Below, in pieces: positions 8,195 to 16,828 of a stretch of 64,000 bases of DNA (position 1 is the stretch's first letter; each line of letters opens with the position of its first letter). The stretch lies in the NCBI GenBank assembly GCA_022824945.1, contig JAJDYX010000053.1:1-64000 (forward strand), given 5' to 3'. This DNA is from Candidatus Latescibacterota bacterium (lineage in GTDB: Bacteria; Latescibacterota; UBA2968). A program made the position numbers and the translations under genes. Below the pieces are notes generated by a model. It did not search any database and was not told where the DNA came from. It saw only the letters and a program-made list of their open reading frames with translations.

Positions 8195-10540
8195 ATGGCA
8201 GACCGAAAAACTATTTTAATGCAGGTGATGCGGGGTGAGATAACTGTTGATGAGGCAGCCGATCAATTGGGTATTTCGCGCGGATCGTTTCGGGATTTTC
8301 AGAGGCGGTTTTTGCGTCAAAAATTGCCCGGGACGGAGGAGATGGTAAAAGCACCGGTTGATCAGCCGGTGACGGTGTTGCGCGATCAGTGGGGCGTGGC
8401 GCATATTGAGGCGGCTTCGATGGCGGATTGTTTTACTGCGCTGGGATATGCTATGGCGCAGGACCGGCTGTGGCAGATGGATTATATGCGGCGGTTGGCA
8501 CACGGGCAATTGTCGGAGATTTTGGGAAAGGATTGTCTGGCGCAGGATCGCTTGCATCGAACGATTGGTTTGACGCAGGCGGCACAGGGAGCGGCTTCGG
8601 AGATGTCGGATGAGGTGAAGATGGTGTTGCAGTCGCTGGGTGGTGGTATTAATGCGTGGATGGAAGAGATGGGGGATCGGCGTTGTGTTGAGTTCGATTT
8701 GCTGGATTACGATCCAGCGCCGTGGACGGTGGTGGATTCGATTGCGATATGGAAATGGCGGTGGTGGATGCTGACGGGACGACTGAGTGGGGTTGCGGTA
8801 AATGAGGCGGCCAAACGCCATTTGTCTCCCGATTTGTTCGATTTGTTTGTGACGACAGAGGCTTCAGAAGAAACTATTATTCCGTCTGATGAACCGGCTG
8901 GTGTGGGGGGATACGATACGGGGATTGGCAGCAATAATTGGGTGATTGGGGGCGAGCGGACGGCGAATGGCAAACCCGTGCTGGCAACGGATCCGCACAA
9001 TGATGTGAGTTTGTGCAGGCAGTGGTATCAGGCGCAGGTGCGCGCGCCGGGTATGGATGCCGTGGGTGCGTTTTTTTTGGGGACGCCGGGTATTTATCTG
9101 GGGCATACGCGCGATACGGCGTGGGGCGTGACCAATCACTCGGCTTCGGTGCGCGATTTGTATGTTGAAGATGTGTCGGGGGAGGATGAGAATTTGTATC
9201 TGGATGGCGATGCATGGCGTCCGTTTGAGGTGGAGGAGCAGGCGATTCCCGTGCGCGATGCCGCAGCGGATGTGCTGGTGATTCGCCGATCTCGTCGCGG
9301 TCCGGTTGTCAATGAGTTTGTGCCTGCCGTAGATGAGGGCGATCAACCCGTGCTGTCTATGCGCTGGATAGGGTCTGAGGCGACAACGGGATTTGAGGCG
9401 ATGCTGGGGCTGATGCGCTCGAAAAATGTCGCAGAGGTTCTGGATGCGCTCGCCAAATGGCCGATGCCTATTTTAAATTTTGTGTTTGCCGATTCCGATG
9501 GACGGCTTGGATATCACGTGGTGGGACATGTGCCAACGCGCAAGGGGGGAGATTTTGGTTTTCGCCAGGCAAATGATCCGGATCACGAATGGGGTGCGCC
9601 ACACGCTTTTGACGCGTTGCCGCATCTGTTGGATCCCGAGCGCAATTGGGTGGCGACGGCAAATAATCCACCGTGGGGTGGTCGAGGTCCTTATCTGTCG
9701 CTGGGGGCGTGGTCGGAGGGCTACCGTTTTCGGAGGATTAGGACGCGTATTGAGGCGTTGGAGACACATACGCAGGAGAGTACGGGTGCCATTCATGCCG
9801 ATGCTGTACATGGGCGGGGAGAAGACCTGGCGCCGATTGTCGCAGAGATTGCACTGAGAGCGGGAAATAAACGCTTGCGCGATCTGGGTGAGTTATTGCG
9901 CGGCTGGGATGGTGCGTATTCGGTTGATTCGGTCGCCGCTACGGTGTTTACGACTTTTTGGGAGCACTGGGTGCGGTGGGTGGTGCGGGTTCGGTTTCCC
10001 GAGCATGTGGTTCAAGTGGTGGTGGGGCGGGGGGGGAGTGTGGCACGGCGCGTGTTGACGGGCCAGGCGTTGGATTGGACGCCGGACGATTGGGATCTGG
10101 ACCGGGAGGTGCATGCGGCATTAGGAGATGCGCTGGATTGGTTGCGCCGCCGCGTGGGTCCGCGCAGATCGCAGTGGCGCTGGGGGCGTTTGCACACTGT
10201 AACGTTTCGGCATCCGCTGAGTGATGGTGGGGCATTGTCAAAGATGTTTGATGTGGGACCTTTTGAGTCGTCGGGGAGTACGGGTACTGTGCGCGCGACA
10301 GGGTATAATTTTGGCAAGCTGTTTGAGGTTGGTTCGCTTTCGACCTATCGGATGGTGGTGGATATGAGCAATCCGGCGCAGAGTATGGCGACGGCGGCTG
10401 GCGGACAGTCGGGACATCCACTCAGTCCGAATTACCGCACGCAGTCCGAATTGTGGGCCGCCGATGAGTACCATCCCCTGCTGATGGATTGGGAAGATAT
10501 AGTGGAGAATTTACAGAGCAGGTTGGAACTGAATCCGTAG
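8195..10540 (+). CDS. Penicillin acylase (Ntn-hydrolase) family protein with N-terminal HTH-like segment
   Basis: 781 residues; GGAGG precedes the ATG by 6 nt. The family core starts near residue 56 (VTVLRDQWGVAHIEA) and has the AMAQDRLWQMDYMRR block. The junction DTGIGSNNWVIGG puts the self-cleaving N-terminal nucleophile at Ser246, followed by ATDPHN and the GTPG and WGVTN motifs. Family members cleave amide bonds in acyl-homoserine lactones, cephalosporins or related compounds after autoprocessing. Those are usually periplasmic with a signal peptide. Here the first 45 residues are charged and look like a helix-turn-helix (MRGEITVDEAADQLGISRGS), with no export signal. The substrate is unknown. 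Confidence 0.85.
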   Translation: MADRKTILMQVMRGEITVDEAADQLGISRGSFRDFQRRFLRQKLPGTEEMVKAPVDQPVTVLRDQWGVAHIEAASMADCFTALGYAMAQDRLWQMDYMRRLAHGQLSEILGKDCLAQDRLHRTIGLTQAAQGAASEMSDEVKMVLQSLGGGINAWMEEMGDRRCVEFDLLDYDPAPWTVVDSIAIWKWRWWMLTGRLSGVAVNEAAKRHLSPDLFDLFVTTEASEETIIPSDEPAGVGGYDTGIGSNNWVIGGERTANGKPVLATDPHNDVSLCRQWYQAQVRAPGMDAVGAFFLGTPGIYLGHTRDTAWGVTNHSASVRDLYVEDVSGEDENLYLDGDAWRPFEVEEQAIPVRDAAADVLVIRRSRRGPVVNEFVPAVDEGDQPVLSMRWIGSEATTGFEAMLGLMRSKNVAEVLDALAKWPMPILNFVFADSDGRLGYHVVGHVPTRKGGDFGFRQANDPDHEWGAPHAFDALPHLLDPERNWVATANNPPWGGRGPYLSLGAWSEGYRFRRIRTRIEALETHTQESTGAIHADAVHGRGEDLAPIVAEIALRAGNKRLRDLGELLRGWDGAYSVDSVAATVFTTFWEHWVRWVVRVRFPEHVVQVVVGRGGSVARRVLTGQALDWTPDDWDLDREVHAALGDALDWLRRRVGPRRSQWRWGRLHTVTFRHPLSDGGALSKMFDVGPFESSGSTGTVRATGYNFGKLFEVGSLSTYRMVVDMSNPAQSMATAAGGQSGHPLSPNYRTQSELWAADEYHPLLMDWEDIVENLQSRLELNP

Positions 10541-10652
10541 TTTGGCACGGTATTTGCACAACTGAGCTATAGTGCCAGATTTTGGCCGTTTTTAGATCGT
10601 TTTTTTCAATGGCAGGATCATTTTTTTCATTCTTGTGGAGGAGTTTTGGCAT

Positions 10653-11741
10653 ATGAAATTGACGCTTTCGATTCCGCGTTCTCGTCCGGCGCATCTGGCG
10701 AGCTTTTCCGCCCCAGAGGGATGTGAGGCACCGTTGTTGCAGTTGAAGGGTAGAGGTGAGGTACTGATTGCCGAGCGCGATCCGTCTGCGCCCGTTTATC
10801 ATGTGAATCTGCCCGCGCTGGACGGGGGAGAGGAAGCGAGTTTTGAGGTGTTGGCACTGGATAGTGCAGATGCGGCTGCGGGGATTTCGTCGGATGATGC
10901 CGATGGGAAACTCAGTGTTTCTCTTTCGGGTTCGCCATTTATGACGTTTCACCATGCGACGGATTATCCCAAGCCGGTTATCAATCCGATTTTGACGCCG
11001 AATGGGACCAATATGTTGCGCGAGCCGATGGCGGCGTGGGGAGAGGGTGAACATCCCTGGCAGAGGGGTTTGACTTTGATGCAGGGTGCAATTAATGGGG
11101 TGGATTGCTGGAACGAGCGGCCCAATCAACCGGGATATGGACGCACGGCACAGGATGATATTTCTGTTTCGCACAATCCATTGTCCCTGGTGATCGCTTC
11201 GGAAAATACGTGGTATGAGGGCGACCGCGCGTTGATGAGTGATAGTCGTTCGTATCGGTTGTACGATTCGGGTCGAGATGCCGCGGTTCTGGATATTGCG
11301 CTGACGCTCAAGGCTTCTCACGGTGCTGTGACGATTGGGGATACGAAGGAGGGTGGATTTTTGTGCATTCGCGTGAATCCGTCGATGAATGCCAATGCCG
11401 ATGGAGAGATGCGCAATGCCTATGGTGCGACGGATGAGACGGGGTGCTGGTCGTTGCCTTCACACTGGATGGATTACTACGGTCCGGTGGGCGATGAGGT
11501 GGCGGGATTTGCCATTTTTGATCATCCACAGAATTTCCGATATCCAACCACATGGCATGTGCGCGGTTATGGGTTGTTTGCACCCAATTGCTGGATGTTC
11601 AAGCCCGATCACTATCTGGCCGAGGGCGAGTCTATGACGTTTCGCTGGCGCGTGATTGTCCATACGGGGGATACGAAGCAGGCCGATATTGCAAATCGCT
11701 TTTTGGATTATGTGGATGGGCCGCGTGTGGTATGGGGATAG
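10653..11741 (+). CDS. DUF6807 (PmoA-like) family protein
   Basis: 362 residues from ATG 10653, with GGAGGAG 9 nt upstream; a GTG at 10635 is less likely. The pattern FMTFHHATDYPKPVINPILTP, then HPWQRGL and, near the end, the FDHPQNFRYPTTWHVR segment, fits the family called DUF6807 or, misleadingly, PmoA. These are beta-rich proteins with no real relation to methane monooxygenase, and their biochemical role is not established. They often sit with sugar-catabolic genes. It follows the acylase homologue by 112 nt and has no signal peptide. Confidence 0.75.
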   Translation: MKLTLSIPRSRPAHLASFSAPEGCEAPLLQLKGRGEVLIAERDPSAPVYHVNLPALDGGEEASFEVLALDSADAAAGISSDDADGKLSVSLSGSPFMTFHHATDYPKPVINPILTPNGTNMLREPMAAWGEGEHPWQRGLTLMQGAINGVDCWNERPNQPGYGRTAQDDISVSHNPLSLVIASENTWYEGDRALMSDSRSYRLYDSGRDAAVLDIALTLKASHGAVTIGDTKEGGFLCIRVNPSMNANADGEMRNAYGATDETGCWSLPSHWMDYYGPVGDEVAGFAIFDHPQNFRYPTTWHVRGYGLFAPNCWMFKPDHYLAEGESMTFRWRVIVHTGDTKQADIANRFLDYVDGPRVVWG

Positions 11742-11789
11742 ATTGCATAATTTGTCTTGATGGCGTAGCGGAATAACAGAAAATTGCCT

Positions 11790-11817
11790 TTGGATCAAGA
11801 GGTATTTATGCTATATT
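11790..11817 (+). promoter_or_regulatory. Candidate sigma70-type promoter
   Basis: TTGGAT (11790-11795), a 16-bp spacer and TATATT (11812-11817) with a TGC just upstream resemble -35 and extended -10 elements. They lie about 43 nt before the start of the coiled-coil protein gene at 11860. By-eye match only. Confidence 0.4.
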
Positions 11818-11859
11818 TTAGGACAGTTACACACCACCAACGGTGAAGGGAATTGGAAT

Positions 11860-12147
11860 ATGGCTGTCACAGACCGATCACAAGATACGGATAGGCACAT
11901 TGGGCGGCTTGAAGGCATCGTAGAGCAAATGGTTAAAGACCAGGCCGAGTATAGACAAGACATGCGTGCCGTATCAGATCGCATCATAGATCAAATGGTT
12001 AAAGATCAGGCTGAGTATAGACAAGATATGCGTGCCATATCAACTCGTATAGATAATACGACAAACCGTATAGATAAATTATTATATTGGCAGTTGGGAC
12101 TCTTGTCTGTGATTATCGGCGGTATAATCGGTATCTATTTCAAGTGA
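11860..12147 (+). CDS. Small coiled-coil protein with tandem repeat and C-terminal membrane anchor
   Basis: 95 residues. A block of about 20 residues, QMVKDQAEYRQDMRA(V/I)S, occurs twice in tandem (about 23-41 and 45-63), and the DNA of the two copies is nearly identical (11929-11982 and 11995-12048). The first 75 residues are charged and heptad-like, predicted coiled coil. The last 20 (LGLLSVIIGGIIGIYF) form one membrane helix, so the protein would be tail-anchored with the coiled coil in the cytoplasm. Function unknown. It is a single-gene unit between a candidate promoter and a terminator. Confidence 0.7.
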   Translation: MAVTDRSQDTDRHIGRLEGIVEQMVKDQAEYRQDMRAVSDRIIDQMVKDQAEYRQDMRAISTRIDNTTNRIDKLLYWQLGLLSVIIGGIIGIYFK

Positions 12148-12189
12148 ATGATAAAGAATCCTTCGACACAGATTTCAATTTATTTTTTA

Positions 12190-12217
12190 AGCCTCGAGTT
12201 ATCTCGGGGCTTTTTTT
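12190..12217 (+). terminator. Rho-independent terminator
   Basis: AGCCTCGAG (12190-12198) pairs with CTCGGGGCT (12203-12211) with one T-G wobble and a TTAT loop, followed by a run of seven T (12211-12217). It ends the coiled-coil gene transcript. Confidence 0.85.
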
Positions 12218-12235
12218 ATTAGGGAGGGAAAAAAG

Positions 12236-12646
12236 CTAAGGGTTGTGGAGAAAATTTGCGATTTGGTCTCGTATTTGGTCTCGTACTTTGCGAAATACGC
12301 GCATGCGCTCTTCTTCTGTGCCCCGGGCATCGGCGGGGTCTTCAAAGGGCCAATGTCGCGTGTTTTTGGCACCTGGGAAGATCGGACAATTTTCTTTGGC
12401 GTTGTCGCAAACGGTGATGGCGAGATCGAAGTCTCGATTGAGATAGAGGTCGATGCTGTCGGATGTGTGGTGAGATATGTCGATGCCGATTTCACGCATG
12501 GCGCGAATGGCCAGTGGGTTGACTGTTGTGGGGCTGACGCCTGCGCTATAGGCGTCGTAAGTACCGTTGCTCAGATGGCTGAATAGCCCTTGCGCCATTT
12601 GGCTGCGGCAGGAGTTGCCCGTGCAGAGGATGAGTACGCGGTTCAT
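12236..12646 (-). CDS. arsC: Thioredoxin-coupled arsenate reductase ArsC (LMW-phosphatase fold)
   Basis: 136 residues. The phosphatase loop C8-TGNSC-R14 (CX5R) is at the N-terminus, and Cys80 and Cys87 in CDNAKENC supply the redox relay of the ArsC type that uses thioredoxin. The C-terminal HWPFEDPADARG is also characteristic. It reduces arsenate to arsenite. The aquaporin-family gene lies 78 nt upstream on the same strand. An ArsC plus aquaporin pair is known in arsenic resistance, where the channel lets arsenite out. No ArsR repressor is seen. Confidence 0.9.
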   Translation of the reverse strand: MNRVLILCTGNSCRSQMAQGLFSHLSNGTYDAYSAGVSPTTVNPLAIRAMREIGIDISHHTSDSIDLYLNRDFDLAITVCDNAKENCPIFPGAKNTRHWPFEDPADARGTEEERMRVFRKVRDQIRDQIANFLHNP

Positions 12647-12653
12647 AGTAGGA

Positions 12654-12720
12654 ATTAAAAATTAAAAATTAAGAATTACAAGCAACAAGATGTTACTTGA
12701 CTGACAACTGACAACTGATC
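12654..12720. repeat. Short direct repeats between arsC and the aquaporin gene
   Basis: An AT-rich tract with ATTAAAA repeated (12654-12678) is followed by CTGACAA repeated twice in tandem (12701-12714) and a third partial copy. No coding potential. Possibly an extragenic repeat of the genome. Confidence 0.5.
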
Positions 12721-12724
12721 ACTT

Positions 12725-13438
12725 TTAACAACAACCTTTGGCGTCTGTGCCGGGTTCGGAATGACAGCGGATAAATTCGTAAAAAAACGCGCCTGCAGTT
12801 GCGCCGAGAATGGGACCGAATACGTAAGCGAGAAAATGGGTCCAATCACCAGCAGCCAGAGCGGGACCAAGGCTGCGTGCTGGATTCATGGAGGCTCCGC
12901 ATAGCGGACCGGCAAACATGGCTTCAAACCATACGGTTCCGCCAATGGCAAGGCCGGCGGCTTGACCTGTGGCGCGGTAGTCTGTGGCAACGGCCATGAT
13001 GACGAGCATTAAGAAGAAGGTGAGCAAGAATTCCCAGATAAAAGCTGTGGCAAAAAGGTTGTCCATCGGTTGTGTAACACCCAGGTTGAGGGTCTGCTGT
13101 GGGTGTTTTGCTTTTAAGATGGGTGTGAGAGACCAGAGGTGAATGCTGCTGGCGGCGATGGCTCCGAGGCATTGGGCCGCGATATAGGGCAGGATTTCGC
13201 GTTTGGGAAAGTGACGAGTGAAGGCAAAGGCGGTGGTGACAGCGGGGTTGAAGTGCGCGCCCGATATGTGCCCGGTGGCATAGACCATTGTCATGACGAT
13301 GAGGCCAAAGGATGTCGCAATACCCACATGGGTGATGGCACCTTCGGATAGCTGGTTGATGGCGACGGCTCCGCATCCGCCAAAGACGATGGCAAATGCG
13401 CCGATGAATTCGGCACCACATTTTTTTAGCAGGTTCAT
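12725..13438 (-). CDS. Aquaporin / MIP-family channel, probable arsenite channel
   Basis: 237 residues from the ATG at 13438, which overlaps the stop of the TPR gene in an ATGA junction; an ATG 9 nt earlier is possible. Six hydrophobic segments and both pore motifs are present: HFNPAV and SMNPARS. The C-terminus ends CHSEPGTDAKGCC, a cysteine-rich tail unusual for water channels that could bind metalloid. With arsC next door, the AqpS type of arsenite efflux is the best guess, though the sequence alone cannot exclude water or glycerol transport. It was probably translated by coupling to the TPR gene upstream. Confidence 0.85.
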   Translation of the reverse strand: MNLLKKCGAEFIGAFAIVFGGCGAVAINQLSEGAITHVGIATSFGLIVMTMVYATGHISGAHFNPAVTTAFAFTRHFPKREILPYIAAQCLGAIAASSIHLWSLTPILKAKHPQQTLNLGVTQPMDNLFATAFIWEFLLTFFLMLVIMAVATDYRATGQAAGLAIGGTVWFEAMFAGPLCGASMNPARSLGPALAAGDWTHFLAYVFGPILGATAGAFFYEFIRCHSEPGTDAKGCC

Positions 13439-15030
13439 GGTGTCCATTTCTGGATGTCGGCGAGGATTTTTTCGGCATCCGGGTGATCGGGTTGCAGGCG
13501 CAGCGCGGTTTGCAATTGCTGGACAGCGAGGTCAAAGCGCTGATGCTCGGCATGGAGATAGCCCAGACGGAGGTGTGAGGGTACGTGGACAGGGCTGATG
13601 GCGATTGCGCGCATATACCCGTTAATTGCGCGTTCGTTTGCTCCTTTTTGGCGGGCGATCTCGGCCATCTGGAAATACGGGCGGTGGTCGTCAGAGGTGA
13701 GTTCGGCGTATTTCTGAAAGGCTTCATAAGCACTGTCTGTTTGCGCGTTTGCGAGATAGCTCAGGCCGAGGTGATAGCGCGGGATGACGTAATTGGGTTC
13801 GACTTCAATGGCTTTTGAAAAGGCTTTGATCGCTGCGTCATAGCGCTCGATAAGGTGGAGTATGGTGCCGAGGCGAAAATGGACGCGGGTGAATTGGGTG
13901 TTGTGCGCTGCGGCTTTTTGAAGGTGCTCAACGGCTTGGTCATGATTCCCTTTGCGGTGTGCAATCAGGCCGAGTTTGAAGTGTGCATCGGCGAATGTGG
14001 AATCGCGTTGTAGAGCTTGATGGTAGTAATCGGTGGCTTCGTCGATGCGGTCGAGTTCATTATAAGCATTGGCCAATTCATAACAGGCAATGGGGTCATC
14101 GGGATTGGCCTGGATGGCCTGGCGAAGTTGGGTGGTGATTGTTTCAAAGGTTTGGGCGTATTGATTGAAAAACATGCTGGATAGGGCTGCTTGAATATCG
14201 GGATTTATGGGCGACTGCTGGATGGCCTGTTCGAGTTCGTTCATGGCTTCGTCTGTGCGTCCGCGATTTTTGAGGAGCAGAGATAGGCGATAGCGCGCGG
14301 CAACGTGTTCAAAGTCGATTTTGAGGGCGTTGCGATAGGCGTTTTCCGCTTCTGTTATTTTGTTGCGCGTTTCGTGTATGCGCCCGAGATAGTAGTGGGG
14401 CATCGCGCTTTTGGCATCGCGTTGCACGGCGCGTTTTAGACCGCCTTCAGCCTGTGTAAGCAGAGCGTCGTCAATGGGAGATTGTCGCAGTGCCCGATAC
14501 AGTGTCATCATGTTTTCGGTTGCGATGTGAAGAGCTTGTGGATCGTGAAACATGGGGATTTGCAGGCGGTTTTTTTCATGGGGTGTCAGGGTCACGTTTA
14601 ACTGATCTGCAATGGCGTAGAGTACGGGCAATATGGCGTCGAGCGGCGTAGAGGTGGATGCCTGACCCGTAAAGGTTTCGATGACTTCGCCTGTGGTTGT
14701 ATGAAGCATGTCGGTTTCGATCTGGATGCGCGATCCCACAATGTCGTAACGCCCACTTAAAATCAGGTGGATGTTCAATTTTTGTGCGAGATCAGAGGAA
14801 CTTATCGGCGTGTCTCCGAGTTTGTGGCGCAGATATTCTTCGTCAACGGCATGTATTTTGGGCACATGGTAATAGGCGTTGATATATCCTTCGACAATGG
14901 CTGAGGAGAGCCAATTCCACTGCGGGTCGCCCAGTGTGTTTTCATGTGGCAATACGGCGATGTGCCATTGGGCGTAGATGGGCGCGTGGATCAGGATGAT
15001 CAGGATGCTGAGCTTGAGGAGTTTTTTCAT
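13435..15030 (-). CDS. Secreted TPR protein with N-terminal TolB/FlgO-like domain
   Basis: 531 residues. A signal peptide (MKKLLKLSILIILIHAPIYA) is followed by a domain (about 22-150) resembling the FlgO/CsgG/TolB-N type, with VLPHENTLGD and LILSGRYDIVGSRIQIE. About nine tetratricopeptide repeats follow, to the C-terminus (for example YYLGRIHETRNKITEAENAY and HLRLGYLHAEHQRFDLAVQQ). It is likely a periplasmic scaffold. It starts 1 nt after the stop of the redoxin-cytochrome gene and overlaps the aquaporin start, so it belongs to the same operon. No enzymatic function is indicated. Confidence 0.85.
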   Translation of the reverse strand: MKKLLKLSILIILIHAPIYAQWHIAVLPHENTLGDPQWNWLSSAIVEGYINAYYHVPKIHAVDEEYLRHKLGDTPISSSDLAQKLNIHLILSGRYDIVGSRIQIETDMLHTTTGEVIETFTGQASTSTPLDAILPVLYAIADQLNVTLTPHEKNRLQIPMFHDPQALHIATENMMTLYRALRQSPIDDALLTQAEGGLKRAVQRDAKSAMPHYYLGRIHETRNKITEAENAYRNALKIDFEHVAARYRLSLLLKNRGRTDEAMNELEQAIQQSPINPDIQAALSSMFFNQYAQTFETITTQLRQAIQANPDDPIACYELANAYNELDRIDEATDYYHQALQRDSTFADAHFKLGLIAHRKGNHDQAVEHLQKAAAHNTQFTRVHFRLGTILHLIERYDAAIKAFSKAIEVEPNYVIPRYHLGLSYLANAQTDSAYEAFQKYAELTSDDHRPYFQMAEIARQKGANERAINGYMRAIAISPVHVPSHLRLGYLHAEHQRFDLAVQQLQTALRLQPDHPDAEKILADIQKWTP

Positions 15031-15031
15031 G

Positions 15032-16828
15032 TCATTTCTTACCTGTTTCTAAGTTTTCATCATCGTGCGTGACATAGAGAAATGCGGTACACATTTCGTC
15101 GGTTGATTTTTCGCCCCATCGCACCAACCTGGGAGGATTGTTGGGGTTTCGGGGGTTGTCGGCAGAGTTGTCGTAAAAGGCTTCGAGCGCGATGCGGGTG
15201 CCGCGCGGGAGTGCGATGGGTGTTTTGTACACATAGGTTTCTTGCCAGTTGAAGTCCCAGGGTTTGACCCATATCAGGGGTTTTTGAGTGCCGTCGGGAT
15301 AGGTTGCGGTTATTTTCATTTCTGTGCCGAGCAGGTGCATGTGGGGCAAGATACCGAGCAGATGCTGGTCGCGGGTGATGGTGAGTGCTCCGGTTACTCT
15401 GTGTCGTTTGATGTTGGGTGGAATGAAGAGCAAGCGGCTGTTGATGACTTCTTCTCTGAGCTGTTTTTCCACGGGTTTTTTGGCAAAGTAGATTCCCAGC
15501 CGAGAATGATCTTTTACGGCGCGACCAATTTTGTGATAGTGGATTTGAAGTATGATGTCGCTATTGGGCGGTAAATCGCGACCTGTGCCATCTGGCAGGA
15601 CAAAGGGGGTATTGCCGGGTGCCCAACCACCCAGAGATTCGTAGATGGGTACGCCAATACCGCCAAAGCAGGGGTATCCCGGCGAGGATGCGTTTTCCTG
15701 TTGCAGGCGCGCTTTGCCAGAGATGTCTATGTACACGCTGACGTGGTGGACGACTTCGCGCTCTCCGGGCAGGACTTCAATGGCCGATACGTAGTTGCCC
15801 GTGTCCTGTTTTGTGGGCAAGACAAAGCAGCGGTATTCGTCGCGGCCCGTGGCTTCGAGTGGATAGGATGCTTCGGGTTCGAGGATCAGGTCGGGCGTGC
15901 CCAGGGTCCAGCTTTTGGAAAATGCGAGAGGTTCGGGTTTATCGGAGGGATTGCCCTCTGGCATGCCGCTGTTGACCCATTGCGCGAAGGTGTGTATTTC
16001 GGCGTCTGTGAGACTGCGGGAATTTTTGAAGTCGCCATATTCGGGGCGCGCTTTCCAGGGCGGCATGATGCGGGCTTCGATGGAGTCGCGCATCTGATAG
16101 GCCCAGGCGAGTACTTCTGTGTAGTCGAAAAAGGGCACGCGACCAATACCGTTAGGGCGATGACAGTTCTGGCAGCGGTTTTGGAGCAGGGGCAAGATGT
16201 CGCGATAAAATGTTGGGGAGGAGGTGTTCGCTACGGTTGTTGCCCGGGGCATACGTCTGATTTCACAGCCAAAACTGGGCAGGTTGGTGTTGGCGATTTC
16301 GCGGTTGGCGAGCAGTGCGTCGAGGGCGTCCCACAATCCGCGCGAGGTCGTGTCTTCGGGGATGCCCCAACCGTTGTCGATTTCGCCCTTGTAGCGCAGG
16401 CGGCGCTGGGCGTCAAAGAGAAAGGCATGGGGGGTATGTGTTGCGCCGAGGTGGTCGGCGAGTTTGTTGTGCGGGTCGCGCAGGACCGTGAAGGGTACGG
16501 GGTTTTGGGTGTAGTGTTCTTTGATGTCTTTGTCGGTTTCGTTAAAATTGGCATTTACAGATATCAGGTGTACACCTTTGGAGGCATACTGATCGTGTAT
16601 TTGTGTTCGGTGTATGTCGTATTTTAGCGAGGCGGGACAGACGACGGAACTGAAGATGATGACGAGTGCGCGGTTCTGAGATAAATCACTGAGGGTAATG
16701 GGCGAGCCGTTGAGGTCGGCAAGGGCGAAATTATTGAGGGTGTCGCCGATCTGGAGGGGGGTTGCCCAGAGGCGAAGCGGGAGGGTGAGAAAGAGTGCGA
16801 TGACGAGAGGGCGTTTCATTGTGGTCAT
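15032..16828 (-). CDS. Exported redoxin - cytochrome c - copper monooxygenase-like fusion protein
   Basis: 598 residues with a signal peptide (about 1-22). Domain 1 (about 25-175) is a redoxin/AhpC-TSA fold with C64-P-A-S, one cysteine only. Domain 2 holds a single haem site, C219-Q-N-C-H223, of the type found in planctomycete and acidobacterial cytochromes, with PPW downstream. Domain 3 (about 300-590) resembles ascorbate-dependent type II copper monooxygenases such as PHM. HH in EVVHHVSVY, HYH in QIHYHKIG, HMH in LPHMHLLG and Met in DEMC match the two-copper ligand set. A periplasmic hydroxylase fed by its own electron carrier is a reasonable inference. The start overlaps the upstream gene in an ATGA junction. 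Confidence 0.8.
   Translation of the reverse strand: MTTMKRPLVIALFLTLPLRLWATPLQIGDTLNNFALADLNGSPITLSDLSQNRALVIIFSSVVCPASLKYDIHRTQIHDQYASKGVHLISVNANFNETDKDIKEHYTQNPVPFTVLRDPHNKLADHLGATHTPHAFLFDAQRRLRYKGEIDNGWGIPEDTTSRGLWDALDALLANREIANTNLPSFGCEIRRMPRATTVANTSSPTFYRDILPLLQNRCQNCHRPNGIGRVPFFDYTEVLAWAYQMRDSIEARIMPPWKARPEYGDFKNSRSLTDAEIHTFAQWVNSGMPEGNPSDKPEPLAFSKSWTLGTPDLILEPEASYPLEATGRDEYRCFVLPTKQDTGNYVSAIEVLPGEREVVHHVSVYIDISGKARLQQENASSPGYPCFGGIGVPIYESLGGWAPGNTPFVLPDGTGRDLPPNSDIILQIHYHKIGRAVKDHSRLGIYFAKKPVEKQLREEVINSRLLFIPPNIKRHRVTGALTITRDQHLLGILPHMHLLGTEMKITATYPDGTQKPLIWVKPWDFNWQETYVYKTPIALPRGTRIALEAFYDNSADNPRNPNNPPRLVRWGEKSTDEMCTAFLYVTHDDENLETGKK

Noticed and set aside
15701..16627. 308-residue plus-strand open frame
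   Set aside because: Antisense to the redoxin-cytochrome-copper fusion, whose motifs are unmistakable.
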